Origin: JBCBRD01 sp039819885
GTDB taxonomy: Bacteria; Pseudomonadota; Alphaproteobacteria; Rhizobiales; Hyphomicrobiaceae
Reading direction: 5' to 3'
Assembly: GCA_039819885.1 (NCBI GenBank)
Contig: JBCBRD010000002.1
Location: 1 to 64,000, forward strand
Length of the DNA: 64,000 nucleotides
Shown here: one piece after another, positions 45,874 through 54,632 of the stretch
Layout: every line of letters begins with the position of its first letter
Position numbering within the stretch: the first letter of the stretch is position 1
Position numbers and translations under genes: made by a program
Notes under the pieces: model-generated
Seen by the model: the letters and a program-made list of their open reading frames with translations, nothing else
What the model was told of the DNA's origin: nothing
Database searches by the model: none

Positions 45874-45992
45874 CCTGACGCCAAACCCTAGCAGGCGCGG
45901 ATGACGCCGCGCCGTCATGAGCCTCGACAAACGTCCGAGGCGCTTTGGTCTCCGCGGTAGCAGCTCTCCAACCTCGCAGCTTGGCGAAGTGC

Positions 45993-46424
45993 TCAACCCG
46001 TCGCCAAGTACCCCCGCATCGCTGAGACTTCCATCTCAACTTCGGCAATGTGGTTCTTCACGACGTCACCAATAGACACGATGCCCACGAGCTTTTCGTT
46101 ATCAAGCACTGGAACGTGCCGGAACCGACCGGTCGTCATTAACCCCATCAACTCATCAATAGAATGCTCCAAAGTGCACGTAACAACGTCCTTGGTCATG
46201 ACCTCAGAAGTTTGTTTCGCCAGCACGGCAGGTCCGCCTTCCGCAATCGCTCTAACCAGATCACGTTCTGATACGATCCCAACCACACCGTCCTGATCGT
46301 CGCAAATGACGATTGCGCCGATTTTTTCGGACGCCAAGCGCTCAGCAATGCCTTGTAGCGTGCACGATTGGGGCGCGGTGCTCACCGTTCCACCTTTGGC
46401 TTTGAGAATTGTTGCAATATTCAT
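45993..46424 (-). CDS. Two-CBS-domain protein
   Basis: 143 residues; AAAGGA before ATG 46424. Two CBS domains cover the protein (about 8-65 and 72-130): IGAIVICDDQDGVVGIVSERDLVRAI and RHVPVLDNEKLVGIVSIGDVVKNHI. CBS pairs bind adenine nucleotides. Small stand-alone pairs like this are common; the regulated partner is unknown. Confidence 0.88.
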   Translation of the reverse strand: MNIATILKAKGGTVSTAPQSCTLQGIAERLASEKIGAIVICDDQDGVVGIVSERDLVRAIAEGGPAVLAKQTSEVMTKDVVTCTLEHSIDELMGLMTTGRFRHVPVLDNEKLVGIVSIGDVVKNHIAEVEMEVSAMRGYLATG

Positions 46425-46584
46425 TGGTAGCCATCCTTTCGTTTTCCCATCCCGACATCAGATGCACTTTCCGTGCGTTATTTTCCGGATCTCTAATGTG
46501 CTACGCGTCCGCGTGAGCAGCCTAAAGTCCGTGATGTCGAATTCTGATGACCATGGTGCGACGTTTCGGCACGACCTGCAAGGG

Positions 46585-47310
46585 TCACTGCACCAGGTAG
46601 GGCTTTGGCGGTGGACGGCGCCACGGATCGAACAGTCCAAACAACATTAATCCGGCAACAAAGCCCCCCACATGGGCTTCCCAGGCAATGCCCCCAGAGC
46701 CAGTGGGCCCAAAAAGGCCGAGCACCGAAAGGAGGTTAATCAACAACCACACGGCCGTGATTGCGATGATCCGCACGTCCGTCAGCGTTTCGTAAAGGCT
46801 GAGGCGGGGGATTGTTCGTGGCGCCTCGCGCAATGCTGCAAAACGGCCCGTATCAATAGCTGGAAACATAAAGCGCAGCACAGCCGCCATCATGCCAGAT
46901 ACGGCCCCAGAAGCACCAACCATGGGAACAAGCTGTCCAAAGTTGAAGACTAAGAACACCGCGGCCCCGGCAACACCTGTCACGACCGTGAAGGCAAGAA
47001 AGCGCCAACCACCGGTCCTCAAAGCAATTGCGCCACCAAAGGCAAGAAACCAAGCGGAGTTGAACATCAGATGCGTCACATCTCCATGCACCATCATATG
47101 GGTCACGAACGACGTCACGCCCGTGACGGCTCCACCGGGAAAGCTATCCAAGTATCCCGAGTAACGCGCAGGGATAAAAGCCAGCGCCAGAAGCAGATCA
47201 TTGTCCATCGCGACAGTAAGGAACTGTCGGATGATATGAATGGCTGCAAAAAGTGCGATGACGCCAACAACAATCGCTGGGACGTTGAAAATCGGTTGTC
47301 GTTGGTTCAA
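46585..47310 (-). CDS. Rhomboid-family intramembrane serine protease
   Basis: 241 residues from TTG 47310, with GGAG 9 bases upstream. Six helices. HxxxN in TM2 (VTHLMFNSAWFLAFGG), catalytic Ser in GASGAVSG (TM4) and catalytic His in AHVGGFVAG (TM6). The Ser/His dyad is intact, so activity is expected. It cleaves membrane-protein helices in the inner membrane; substrates unknown. Confidence 0.85.
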   Translation of the reverse strand: MNQRQPIFNVPAIVVGVIALFAAIHIIRQFLTVAMDNDLLLALAFIPARYSGYLDSFPGGAVTGVTSFVTHMMVHGDVTHLMFNSAWFLAFGGAIALRTGGWRFLAFTVVTGVAGAAVFLVFNFGQLVPMVGASGAVSGMMAAVLRFMFPAIDTGRFAALREAPRTIPRLSLYETLTDVRIIAITAVWLLINLLSVLGLFGPTGSGGIAWEAHVGGFVAGLMLFGLFDPWRRPPPKPYLVQ

Positions 47311-47589
47311 GCGAAAAGGCTCCGTCTGGGCTGATCTTGGTTAACCGTTACAACCCGAGGCACCGAACAACAACTGTTGACCACCATGGAGTCACGCTCA
47401 AGGCCAAAACTCCAGTCTCCCCTGCCACGCATGGCCATACAGGACGTGTGCCGATCATCATGTCGCTGGCACGGATGCTGCTCCTCTCGTCTCCAATAGC
47501 AAACAGGGGGTTTGGCGACGTCTCACAATGAAACGTAACGCCATTGCCGATCAGCAAACCTCATCTGGCGGACAAGGACACGATCACGA

Positions 47590-48240
47590 ATGCAACGCGC
47601 GACGAGTTTGGAACTCTACCGCTATTGGAACATCGTTCGCGGGCAGCGACTTGCGCCAAAACGGTTCGAGATTGAGCCATCCGACATCTCGGACTTGCTC
47701 CCCGAAACGTTGATCCTCGAAACCCAGCACGACAGCGAATACCGTTATCGACTTGCCGGCACTCGGATTTGCGAATTATTCGGCCGTGAGTTCCGCGGCA
47801 GTGGATTTCTGGATCAATGGGACGAACCCGACCGGACCACCCTCTTCCGCCGCCTCAGGCTGATTAAGGAACGCGGCGCCGTGTTGTGCTTCGAATTCGA
47901 GATCAAATCCGCTCACGGGCACACCGCCATCCTCGAATGCCTCATGCTGCCGTTACAGCACGGCTCGCGTCGGGTTGAGCGGTTCTTAGGTTGCATGGGC
48001 CCAATCGCAGATGCTCCATGGATTGGTGAGCATGAAATCGTCGCTCGAAAACTTGGCAGCTTCGAAATTCTTTGGCCCGACACCATCGACGCGCAGACTG
48101 TCGATCATACGAGCAGCAATTTACCCCAGGACGCAATGATGCCGCTGCCCATTCGTACAGCCCGGATTGTCCGCGATAAGCGTCGCCAATTTCGTGTCTA
48201 CGACGGCGGTCTGGCAACATCACCCAGCGACGATCGTTGA
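47590..48240 (+). CDS. PAS-domain protein
   Basis: 216 residues, AGGA 9 bases before ATG 47590. The PAS-like domain (about 8-150) of the PAS_5 type common in rhizobia: LYRYWNIVRGQRLAPKRFEIEPSDISDLLPETLILE, YRYRLAGTRICELFGREFRGSGFLDQW and a GCMGPI strand. No kinase, cyclase or HTH follows. Ligand unknown. Together with the next two genes it makes a likely functional group: a sensor domain, a c-di-GMP-binding-type protein and a periplasmic transglutaminase-like protein. Confidence 0.75.
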   Translation: MQRATSLELYRYWNIVRGQRLAPKRFEIEPSDISDLLPETLILETQHDSEYRYRLAGTRICELFGREFRGSGFLDQWDEPDRTTLFRRLRLIKERGAVLCFEFEIKSAHGHTAILECLMLPLQHGSRRVERFLGCMGPIADAPWIGEHEIVARKLGSFEILWPDTIDAQTVDHTSSNLPQDAMMPLPIRTARIVRDKRRQFRVYDGGLATSPSDDR

Positions 48241-48434
48241 GCTTCAACACCCTCAAATCGCCAAGAAAGCAAAGCCTTCGCGCGTTTTTATACGATTTTG
48301 ATCCATCAGTTAGGTGTTCGTTAAATCCCTTGAGGCCAAGATCAAACCATCGCTTCTAGTGGGCAAAGTTTGGTGCGCGCTCAACACGCAGACCCGCCAA
48401 CACCGCGCCCTCTCCGAACCTGAGGTTTGCGTTT

Positions 48435-49079
48435 ATGGTTTTGCAACATACTACCGCTCCTGCTCAGACCTCCGGGTCTGTCGCAAACATAATCGACGAA
48501 CGCATTCAGTCCGACAACCGTCTCTATAACCGCGTCGCGCTACCGCTGCTCGGTCGTTTTATGCGCGAGAACAAGTCCGAGTATCCTTGCAAACTCGCCG
48601 ACATTTCCGTCGGCGGCGCGGCGATCCTTTCCCCGATGGTATTGGATATGGGTGAGCGCGTTGTCGTCTACTTTGACGAACTGGGCGGCTTGGAAGGGTT
48701 CGTGGTTCGCCAGTTCGACGGTGGATTTGCAACTTCTATACGGGCAAGCAGTAAAAAACGTGAAAAACTGGCTGCAACTCTGACCTGGCTCGTAAACCGC
48801 AAGCACTACCAGGACTTAGAGGCACGTCGCCACGACCGCTTTGTTTTGAATAACAAAAGCACCGAACTCCGGTTCAAAGACGGTACCGTCGCGCCATGTA
48901 AACTCATCGATATTTCACTATCAGGAGCTTCCCTCGCAATCAGCGTAAATCCGCCGATCGGCACAGAAGTTTCCTTGGGAAAACAGCGCGCCATTGTCCG
49001 GCGCCATCATGAGAACGGAATTGGTGTCCAGTTCGTGAAAGAACAGGAACCCGATGCCCTCAAGCGCATTGTTAAGTGA
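48435..49079 (+). CDS. Tandem PilZ-domain protein
   Basis: 214 residues; GAGG 9 bases before ATG 48435. Two PilZ domains. The first (about 30-110) has DISVGG but no proper RxxxR motif; the second (about 128-210) has RRHDR and DISLSG, the full c-di-GMP-binding pair. So one site should bind c-di-GMP and the other may not. PilZ proteins act on motility, polysaccharide or other surface functions through protein contact. It sits between PAS and BTLCP genes on the same strand. Confidence 0.85.
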   Translation: MVLQHTTAPAQTSGSVANIIDERIQSDNRLYNRVALPLLGRFMRENKSEYPCKLADISVGGAAILSPMVLDMGERVVVYFDELGGLEGFVVRQFDGGFATSIRASSKKREKLAATLTWLVNRKHYQDLEARRHDRFVLNNKSTELRFKDGTVAPCKLIDISLSGASLAISVNPPIGTEVSLGKQRAIVRRHHENGIGVQFVKEQEPDALKRIVK

Positions 49080-49236
49080 GGGAAACAATAAGCGTTGGGT
49101 TGCTGCCACGGGGCCAGTTTGTGGTGGCGATCCTGTAAGAGTTGCTGCGCCGCGTCAGCAGCATCGTAAGTTCGGCGGTCATGTGATCGAGACGATCACG
49201 CAGTCAAAACCGCCGCGTGTAGTGTGGGGTTGTGTT

Positions 49237-49881
49237 ATGAGTCGGTACGGGTTTCTACTGAGCGCGATGATGTGTGCATTCGCCGTCATCGTTTCACCAA
49301 TTGCAGACGCCGGCCCAATGACCGGTCAACGCCTTTCTCCATCAAACTACATGCGAATACACGGGCCTGCCCAGGCACCGTATGGCTTTGTACGTTTCTG
49401 CGAGGCGAACGCGCATCATTGCGCCGCCGGTCAAACAGCTTCCAGGCGCTTCAACGCCACACCTGAGCGCCTCAGCGAACTCGATCAGATCAATCGCTTC
49501 GTCAACTCCCGCATCCAGCCAAAAACAGACGCCCAAATCTACGGCGTTTCAGAGTACTGGACCTTGCCGACAACTGTCGGCGATTGTGAGGATTACGCGC
49601 TTCTTAAGCGTCAAATCCTCATTGATCGTGGCTGGCCACCAAGTTCACTTCTGCTGACTGTCGTGCGCGACGAGCTCGGAGATGGGCACGCCATCCTCAC
49701 CGCGCGCACAGCCCAGGGCGACTTCATCCTCGATAACAAGATCACTGATGTTCGGATCTGGAACGCAACGCCATATGAGTACGTTATGCGTCAGTCTTAC
49801 GTGAATCCCCTCGCATGGGTTTCACTGGACGCAGCTTACACAGACGTCCCGGTTGAGATGGCTGGTGCAGGTCGAAACTGA
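49237..49881 (+). CDS. BTLCP (transglutaminase-like cysteine peptidase) protein
   Basis: The frame opens at 49054 but the start is ATG 49237 (MSRYGFLLSAMMC) with GGGG 8 bases upstream, giving 214 residues. Signal peptide 1-25. The domain has the catalytic Cys in TVGDCEDYALLKR, His in DGHAILTART and Asp in FILDNK. BTLCPs are periplasmic proteases; the LapG member cleaves a large adhesin under c-di-GMP control. This may be a similar protein, but LapD-like control is not seen here and the link to the PilZ gene is inference. Confidence 0.85.
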   Translation: MSRYGFLLSAMMCAFAVIVSPIADAGPMTGQRLSPSNYMRIHGPAQAPYGFVRFCEANAHHCAAGQTASRRFNATPERLSELDQINRFVNSRIQPKTDAQIYGVSEYWTLPTTVGDCEDYALLKRQILIDRGWPPSSLLLTVVRDELGDGHAILTARTAQGDFILDNKITDVRIWNATPYEYVMRQSYVNPLAWVSLDAAYTDVPVEMAGAGRN

Positions 49882-49928
49882 CCTAGACACCGACCCTTTA
49901 AGTGCGCGTTCAATTGAACTGACAACCG

Positions 49929-50483
49929 TTACACGGTCATGGTTCGCGCACTCGGCTCCGGCTGCTCAACAAGCTTCGCGGCAAACCGCTTCCAGTTCGC
50001 CACATAGCGCCCTGCGGTTGCCGCGACATTGCTAACTTCTTCATCCGTAAGTTCACGGACAACACGGCCTGGTGAGCCTAGAACCATTGATCGTGCTGGG
50101 ATAATTTTGCCTTCGGGGATCAGAGTATTGGCACCGATGAGGCATTCCTCGCCAATTTGTGCGCCGTTCAGAACGATTGATCCAATACCGATCAGGCTCC
50201 GCGGACCAATTTGGCAGCCGTGCAGCATGACCATATGCCCGACCGTGCAGTCTTCTGAGATTGTCATCGGATACCCCGGGTCGGTGTGCAAAACACAGCC
50301 GTCCTGGATATTCACCCGCGGACCGATATCGATGAGCTCATTATCACCGCGAACGACGGCGTTAAACCAAACGCTCGCTTCATCACCAAGCCGCACATGT
50401 CCCAACACCGTTGCCGTCGGCGCAACCCAATATGCGGCATTGTCAGGAACGACGACGCGCTCATCCAGAGCATACAGCGGCAT
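49929..50483 (-). CDS. Gamma-class carbonic anhydrase family protein
   Basis: 184 residues; GGGGAT before ATG 50483. A left-handed beta-helix of hexapeptide repeats (VWFNAVVRGD, CVLHTDPGY, GHMVMLHGC) with the three zinc His positions of the family (His in VLHTD, GHMVMLHG). The Glu equivalents needed for activity in Cam are not obvious, so some members are inactive acyltransferase-like relatives. It is the last of three genes, after DUF3126 with 11 bases between. Confidence 0.85.
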   Translation of the reverse strand: MPLYALDERVVVPDNAAYWVAPTATVLGHVRLGDEASVWFNAVVRGDNELIDIGPRVNIQDGCVLHTDPGYPMTISEDCTVGHMVMLHGCQIGPRSLIGIGSIVLNGAQIGEECLIGANTLIPEGKIIPARSMVLGSPGRVVRELTDEEVSNVAATAGRYVANWKRFAAKLVEQPEPSARTMTV

Positions 50484-50494
50484 GAGGCAATCCC

Positions 50495-50782
50495 CTATGC
50501 GTCCGGAAGGTCCATTTCTAGAATAGCCATCTGGAATTGGTAGGACGTCTCGCCGTCTTCCACATCGCGGTAAAGCGTGGCGATGAACTCATCATTGATG
50601 AAAACCTCAGCCATATCCGCTTTCTTAGGCTGTGCGCGAAGTTCAATATTGGGCCTGCCAAACGTCGTCTTTAGATAGGCTTCCACACGGGCGATTTCCG
50701 TTTTGTCCACGCGGCTGTCTCCAAGTTTCACATTCAAATCATCTACGAGCCCGAGCAATGAATAGCTAGGTGTCTCATCCAC
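50495..50782 (-). CDS. DUF3126 family protein
   Basis: 95 residues, soluble. VDKTEIARVEAYLKTTFGRPNIELRAQPKKADMAEVFINDEFIATLYRDVEDGETSYQFQMAILE is the family core. DUF3126 is found almost only in Alphaproteobacteria, beside cysE, as here. Role unknown; a link with cysteine or serine metabolism is inference from the context. Confidence 0.85.
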   Translation of the reverse strand: MDETPSYSLLGLVDDLNVKLGDSRVDKTEIARVEAYLKTTFGRPNIELRAQPKKADMAEVFINDEFIATLYRDVEDGETSYQFQMAILEMDLPDA

Positions 50783-50832
50783 GCGTGGTGTGACGCGTTC
50801 TCAATCGAAAGACAAGCCAGACGAGTAGCAAA

Positions 50833-51645
50833 CTAACCCAGCAACTGGTCCATCCGACGCGCTGGCTCCGGACATCCGGCGTGCCCAACCACTTTAGCAG
50901 GAACTCCAGCAACCGTCGTTTCACGTGGAACGTCTTTGAGCACAACACTGCCGGCCGCAATACGAGAACAACAACCCACATTGATATTGCCGAGGATCTT
51001 TGCACCAGCACCGATCAGGACATTGTTTCCGATCTTCGGATGCCGATCTCCACTTTCCTTGCCGCTACCGCCCAGCGTTACCCCGTGAAGGAAAGAACAG
51101 TTGTCGCCCACAACAGCCGTTTCACCGACAACGAGACCTGTTGCGTGGTCCAACATGATGCCGCGACCCATCTCCGCAGCGGGGTGTATATCAACCGCAA
51201 ACAGTTTTGATGACTGACTTTGGAGGTAGTACGCAAAATCAATGCGATCTTGCTTCCAAAGCTCATGCGAAAACCGATGCGTCATCAAGGCGTGAAAGCC
51301 CTTGAAGTAAAGGAGCGGCTCTAGGTAACGGGCGCATGCTGGATCGCGATCAAAAACCGCAGCAAGATCGGCACGCATATCAAGGCCCAGCTCTGGACGC
51401 CGACAAAGCACTTGCTGGAAGGTCTTTGTTATCAGCCCCGCATCGACGTCAGAATGATTCAGCCGTTGCGCAAGGCGATGGATCACCGCGTCTTCGAGAC
51501 GGTCATGGCTGAGAATAGTCGGAAATACGAAGCCACCCAGAGCGGGCTCCTCCGCAATGACATGTTCTGCCTCGTCTCTCATCGCGCTCCAAATGGGATC
51601 GTGCGATGAAAGCCCTTCAGTATCCTGGGTCGCGTGTGCTGACAT
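50833..51645 (-). CDS. cysE: Serine O-acetyltransferase
   Basis: 270 residues; AAGGAG 8 bases before ATG 51645. N-terminal SATase helical domain (about 20-130), then a left-handed beta-helix with LDHATGLVVGETAVVGDNCSFLHGVTLGG and the C-terminal VAGVPAKVVG. It acetylates L-serine with acetyl-CoA, the committed step of cysteine synthesis, and is inhibited by cysteine. First of three genes that read cysE-DUF3126-gammaCA. Confidence 0.93.
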   Translation of the reverse strand: MSAHATQDTEGLSSHDPIWSAMRDEAEHVIAEEPALGGFVFPTILSHDRLEDAVIHRLAQRLNHSDVDAGLITKTFQQVLCRRPELGLDMRADLAAVFDRDPACARYLEPLLYFKGFHALMTHRFSHELWKQDRIDFAYYLQSQSSKLFAVDIHPAAEMGRGIMLDHATGLVVGETAVVGDNCSFLHGVTLGGSGKESGDRHPKIGNNVLIGAGAKILGNINVGCCSRIAAGSVVLKDVPRETTVAGVPAKVVGHAGCPEPARRMDQLLG

Positions 51646-52306
51646 AAACTGAGCTCCTTTTCACACATTGCGGACGACGCATTGATAAGACCCGAAGTCG
51701 AAGAACCACAAGGTCGTATCAAGCTGTCAGCATTTGGTTCCTGACCAACATCTAAAATCCGGCGAATGCGTTGCACCATTATAGGTTGCAACACCGCTAG
51801 AAAGAACCCATGCCAACAGATAACTTTGAACACCGGTTCGTAAGCGAACTCACACGGCGCTGTTGCAAGCACGTGGGCATATCTAAAGCAGTGAACTGGA
51901 TCTATTCAGATTTGTTAACACGGTTTTCGCCAAATCCACGGCAACGATTATTGAACGCAGAATGTCGAATTAACCATGTTCCTTTGCAGGTCACAGCAAT
52001 CTATGACCTAGACTACTGCCCAGAAGGCGCGAGAAACATAACATCCAACAGAATTATATAATCAATACTGCCCAAGAGCGCCGTGCATACACTTCAATAC
52101 TTGGAACACCCCAAGACACACACTGTTGCATCCCTGCTGAAAAGCTTGAGCACACTGGTATACATGCCATTGAATGTTTATTTATACTGCGCCGCAGCAA
52201 CTTTTTTTCTTGGCTTCGGAAATTCACTTACCTACTCTAGTCGTAATCCGCCCGAACAAGATGGCGGAGGAAGGACCGATAATAGTTCGGTGACGAGGAG
52301 GCTAAG
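51646..52306. other. 661-bp AT-richer region before a micro-ORF
   Basis: Holds no convincing gene. An 83-codon frame at 51810-52061 has low-GC third positions unlike the neighbours. The stretch 51890-52230 is clearly more AT-rich (runs such as AATTATATAATCAAT) than the surrounding genes. It should hold the cysE and micro-ORF promoters. Confidence 0.4.
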
Positions 52307-52390
52307 ATGAGCGTACAGATGCGTTTGAATGTATTGGGTGCGGTGCTCTCGTTCGGATTTCTCACAGCGATCGTATTCGGCATGATTTGA
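52307..52390 (+). CDS. 27-residue single-helix membrane peptide
   Basis: ATG 52307 has GAGGAGG 4-5 bases upstream, a far stronger signal than for most genes in the window. The frame encodes MSVQMRLNVLGAVLSFGFLT plus AIVFGMI, then TGA at 52388. It is one hydrophobic helix after a short N-terminal Arg. A perfect terminator begins 66 bases later. The features point to a real small gene. Similar tiny single-helix proteins are known in alphaproteobacteria; the function is unknown. Too short for usual gene finders. Confidence 0.65.
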   Translation: MSVQMRLNVLGAVLSFGFLTAIVFGMI

Positions 52391-52456
52391 GACGAACCAG
52401 TCCGAGTTCATGTCGAAGGGATGCTGTCGTCCTTCGGAGGAAACGACCACAAATAG

Positions 52457-52488
52457 AACGGATGCGATCAGTAGCGATCGCATCCGTT
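52457..52488. terminator. Terminator after the 27-residue ORF
   Basis: A perfect 13-bp stem AACGGATGCGATC / GATCGCATCCGTT with a 6-base loop. On the plus strand TTTCTCATTTC follows. It may also serve the convergent membrane-protein gene. Confidence 0.75.
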
Positions 52489-52511
52489 TCTCATTTCGCG
52501 CGGCTGTACCG

Positions 52512-52895
52512 TTAGCGGCGAACCAGATACCCGAGGATCGCACCGGCAATAAGCAGAAACTCGCTGCTGATACCCGCCGGTAAGGACACATTGTAGATAT
52601 CCAATGCGATCACGACACCAGCCCCGATCAGGCCGCCGATAATGGCGCTCGCTGCGGTACCTCCACCAGGTGTGCGCACGCCCTTCAATACAAATGAGAA
52701 TATCAAGCCGACGGCCCAAACAAGAGCCCCGTAAATCGCGCCTTTCAGCAGCAGGAGCGGTAACCCGTCGATAACAGGCGGAATAAACCGCATGATATGA
52801 GGAAGTCCGAAGACACTGACTGCGATTTGAATGATGATCAGTATGAGATAGCCAAGCACGATTTCTGCCCCCCAGCGCATAGTCTTGTGAAACAC
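52512..52895 (-). CDS. Small membrane protein, unknown
   Basis: 127 residues from GTG 52895 (AGGG 4 bases before) or ATG 52880. Four hydrophobic helices: about 10-30, 45-65, 82-100 and 108-125. No family motif recognised. Convergent with the 27-residue gene. Confidence 0.5.
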   Translation of the reverse strand: MFHKTMRWGAEIVLGYLILIIIQIAVSVFGLPHIMRFIPPVIDGLPLLLLKGAIYGALVWAVGLIFSFVLKGVRTPGGGTAASAIIGGLIGAGVVIALDIYNVSLPAGISSEFLLIAGAILGYLVRR

Positions 52896-53111
52896 GCACC
52901 CTAAAAGCCCTCATCGATTTCTCGAAGAATCCTGGGCGTACCGGGCACCACGACCGCGGCCCTACCACAAAACACCATAGAATCAGAGCCTGCCAGACGT
53001 GATTTTCCGTCTGACAAGCTTTTTCCCTGGGGCAAAGGCAATTGTGGAACGGTTTTAACAACCCAAACTTCAAGTTCGATTAGACCGACCGACTCGCGCC
53101 AATTCAAAGCC

Positions 53112-54632
53112 ATGAACCAAGCAAACGCCCTCACCGGACCCGAACAGCTCAAGGCAGCCAGCCGCGCCGAAGAGCCGATCACCTACCGCGAAGCCCCGCA
53201 TAATATCGATGCTGAACAGGCGTTGCTCGGGGCCATCCTGATCAACAACGAAGCTCTTGATCGTGTTGCCGGGTTTCTGGACCCCCAACACTTCTATGAG
53301 CCACTTCATGCTCAGATTTACGAAGTTGCTGGCAAGCTGATCCAATCGGGCAAGCAGGCAACTCCGGTCACACTACGGACGTTCTTCGAAACATCTGAAC
53401 CGATCGACGAAAACCTGACGGTCCCTCAATACTTGGGCACCCTCGCAACCAATGCGACAACCATCATCAACGCCCACGACTACGGTCGTACCGTCTATGA
53501 CCTCGCTGTCCGGCGATCGTTGATCACGCTCGGAGAGGATATGGTCAATACCGCGTACGACAGCCCCGTCGACCACCCTCCGACGTCGCAAATCGAAGAA
53601 GCTGAAGGCCGCCTTTACGAGATGGCTGAACAGGGCAAATACGGCCAGGGGTTCGTCGCGTTCCCAAGCGCACTCACACAGGCCGTCGACATGGCCAACA
53701 ATGCACGGATGCGTGGGGATCGGTTGTCGGGCCTACCGACCGGTCTGCATGATCTAGATAACAAAATGGGCGGGCTTCAACCCAGCGACCTGATTATCCT
53801 CGCCGGTCGGCCTTCGATGGGTAAGACCGCTCTTGTAACCAACATTGCAACCAACGTCTCCCAGGCCAAGCGGCTGGCGAAATCCGATAAGGAAGCTGAG
53901 GGAGAACTCCCCCATGCGGTTGTCGGGTTCTTCTCATTGGAGATGTCGGCCGAACAATTGGCAGCACGTATCTTGTCCGAACAAGCCGAAATTTCCTCCT
54001 CCGAGATCCGTCGCGGTCAAATCACGGAAGAAGAGATGCACCGCCTGATCAGTGCCAGCCAGGCGCTCTCAGAGGCCCCCTTGTTTATTGACCAAACAGG
54101 TGGCATCTCCATTGCCCAACTCGCCGCCCGCGCCCGCAAACTCAAGCGGCAAAGCGGACTGGATTTGCTGATCGTGGACTATATCCAGCTGTTGTCGGGA
54201 TCTGCACACAAAGCAGCAGCAGGACGCGTCCAGGAAGTCACCGAAATCACCACTGGCCTGAAAGCCCTCGCCAAGGAGCTGGAAGTCCCCATCCTCGCTC
54301 TGTCACAGTTGTCGCGTCAGGTCGAGCAACGCGAAGACAAGCGCCCACAGCTCTCAGACCTCAGAGAATCGGGCTCGATCGAGCAGGACGCCGATGCGGT
54401 CTTGTTCGTGTTCCGGGAAGAGTACTATATCGAGCGGGCAAAACCTGCCGAAGGAACACCAGAGTTTCAGACATGGCTCGAAAAATACGAGCGCGCATGC
54501 GGAAAGGCTGAAGTGATTATCGCAAAACAACGCCACGGTCCGGTCGGCACAGTCGAGCTTTCATTCGAGGGGCGCTACACTCGTTTCGGTAATCTCGCCG
54601 CGGAAGACAAGATGCCTGCACGTTATGAGTGA
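53112..54632 (+). CDS. dnaB: Replicative DNA helicase
   Basis: 506 residues, the usual length. N-terminal DnaB domain (about 30-135, AEQALLGAILIN), linker, then the RecA-like helicase domain with Walker A GRPSMGKTAL (about 236-245), Walker B LLIVDYIQLL, and DLRESGSIEQDADAVLFVFREEYY. It unwinds DNA at the replication fork as a hexamer with DnaG. The stop overlaps alr by 8 bases, so the operon dnaB-alr-radA is translationally linked. Confidence 0.96.
   Translation: MNQANALTGPEQLKAASRAEEPITYREAPHNIDAEQALLGAILINNEALDRVAGFLDPQHFYEPLHAQIYEVAGKLIQSGKQATPVTLRTFFETSEPIDENLTVPQYLGTLATNATTIINAHDYGRTVYDLAVRRSLITLGEDMVNTAYDSPVDHPPTSQIEEAEGRLYEMAEQGKYGQGFVAFPSALTQAVDMANNARMRGDRLSGLPTGLHDLDNKMGGLQPSDLIILAGRPSMGKTALVTNIATNVSQAKRLAKSDKEAEGELPHAVVGFFSLEMSAEQLAARILSEQAEISSSEIRRGQITEEEMHRLISASQALSEAPLFIDQTGGISIAQLAARARKLKRQSGLDLLIVDYIQLLSGSAHKAAAGRVQEVTEITTGLKALAKELEVPILALSQLSRQVEQREDKRPQLSDLRESGSIEQDADAVLFVFREEYYIERAKPAEGTPEFQTWLEKYERACGKAEVIIAKQRHGPVGTVELSFEGRYTRFGNLAAEDKMPARYE

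Noticed and set aside
51810..52061. 83-codon plus-strand frame
   Set aside because: Third codon positions are AT-rich against a GC-rich background and no motif is recognised.
53112..54632. dnaB as evidence of a prophage
   Set aside because: It sits in the chromosomal dnaB-alr-radA order and no phage genes are near.
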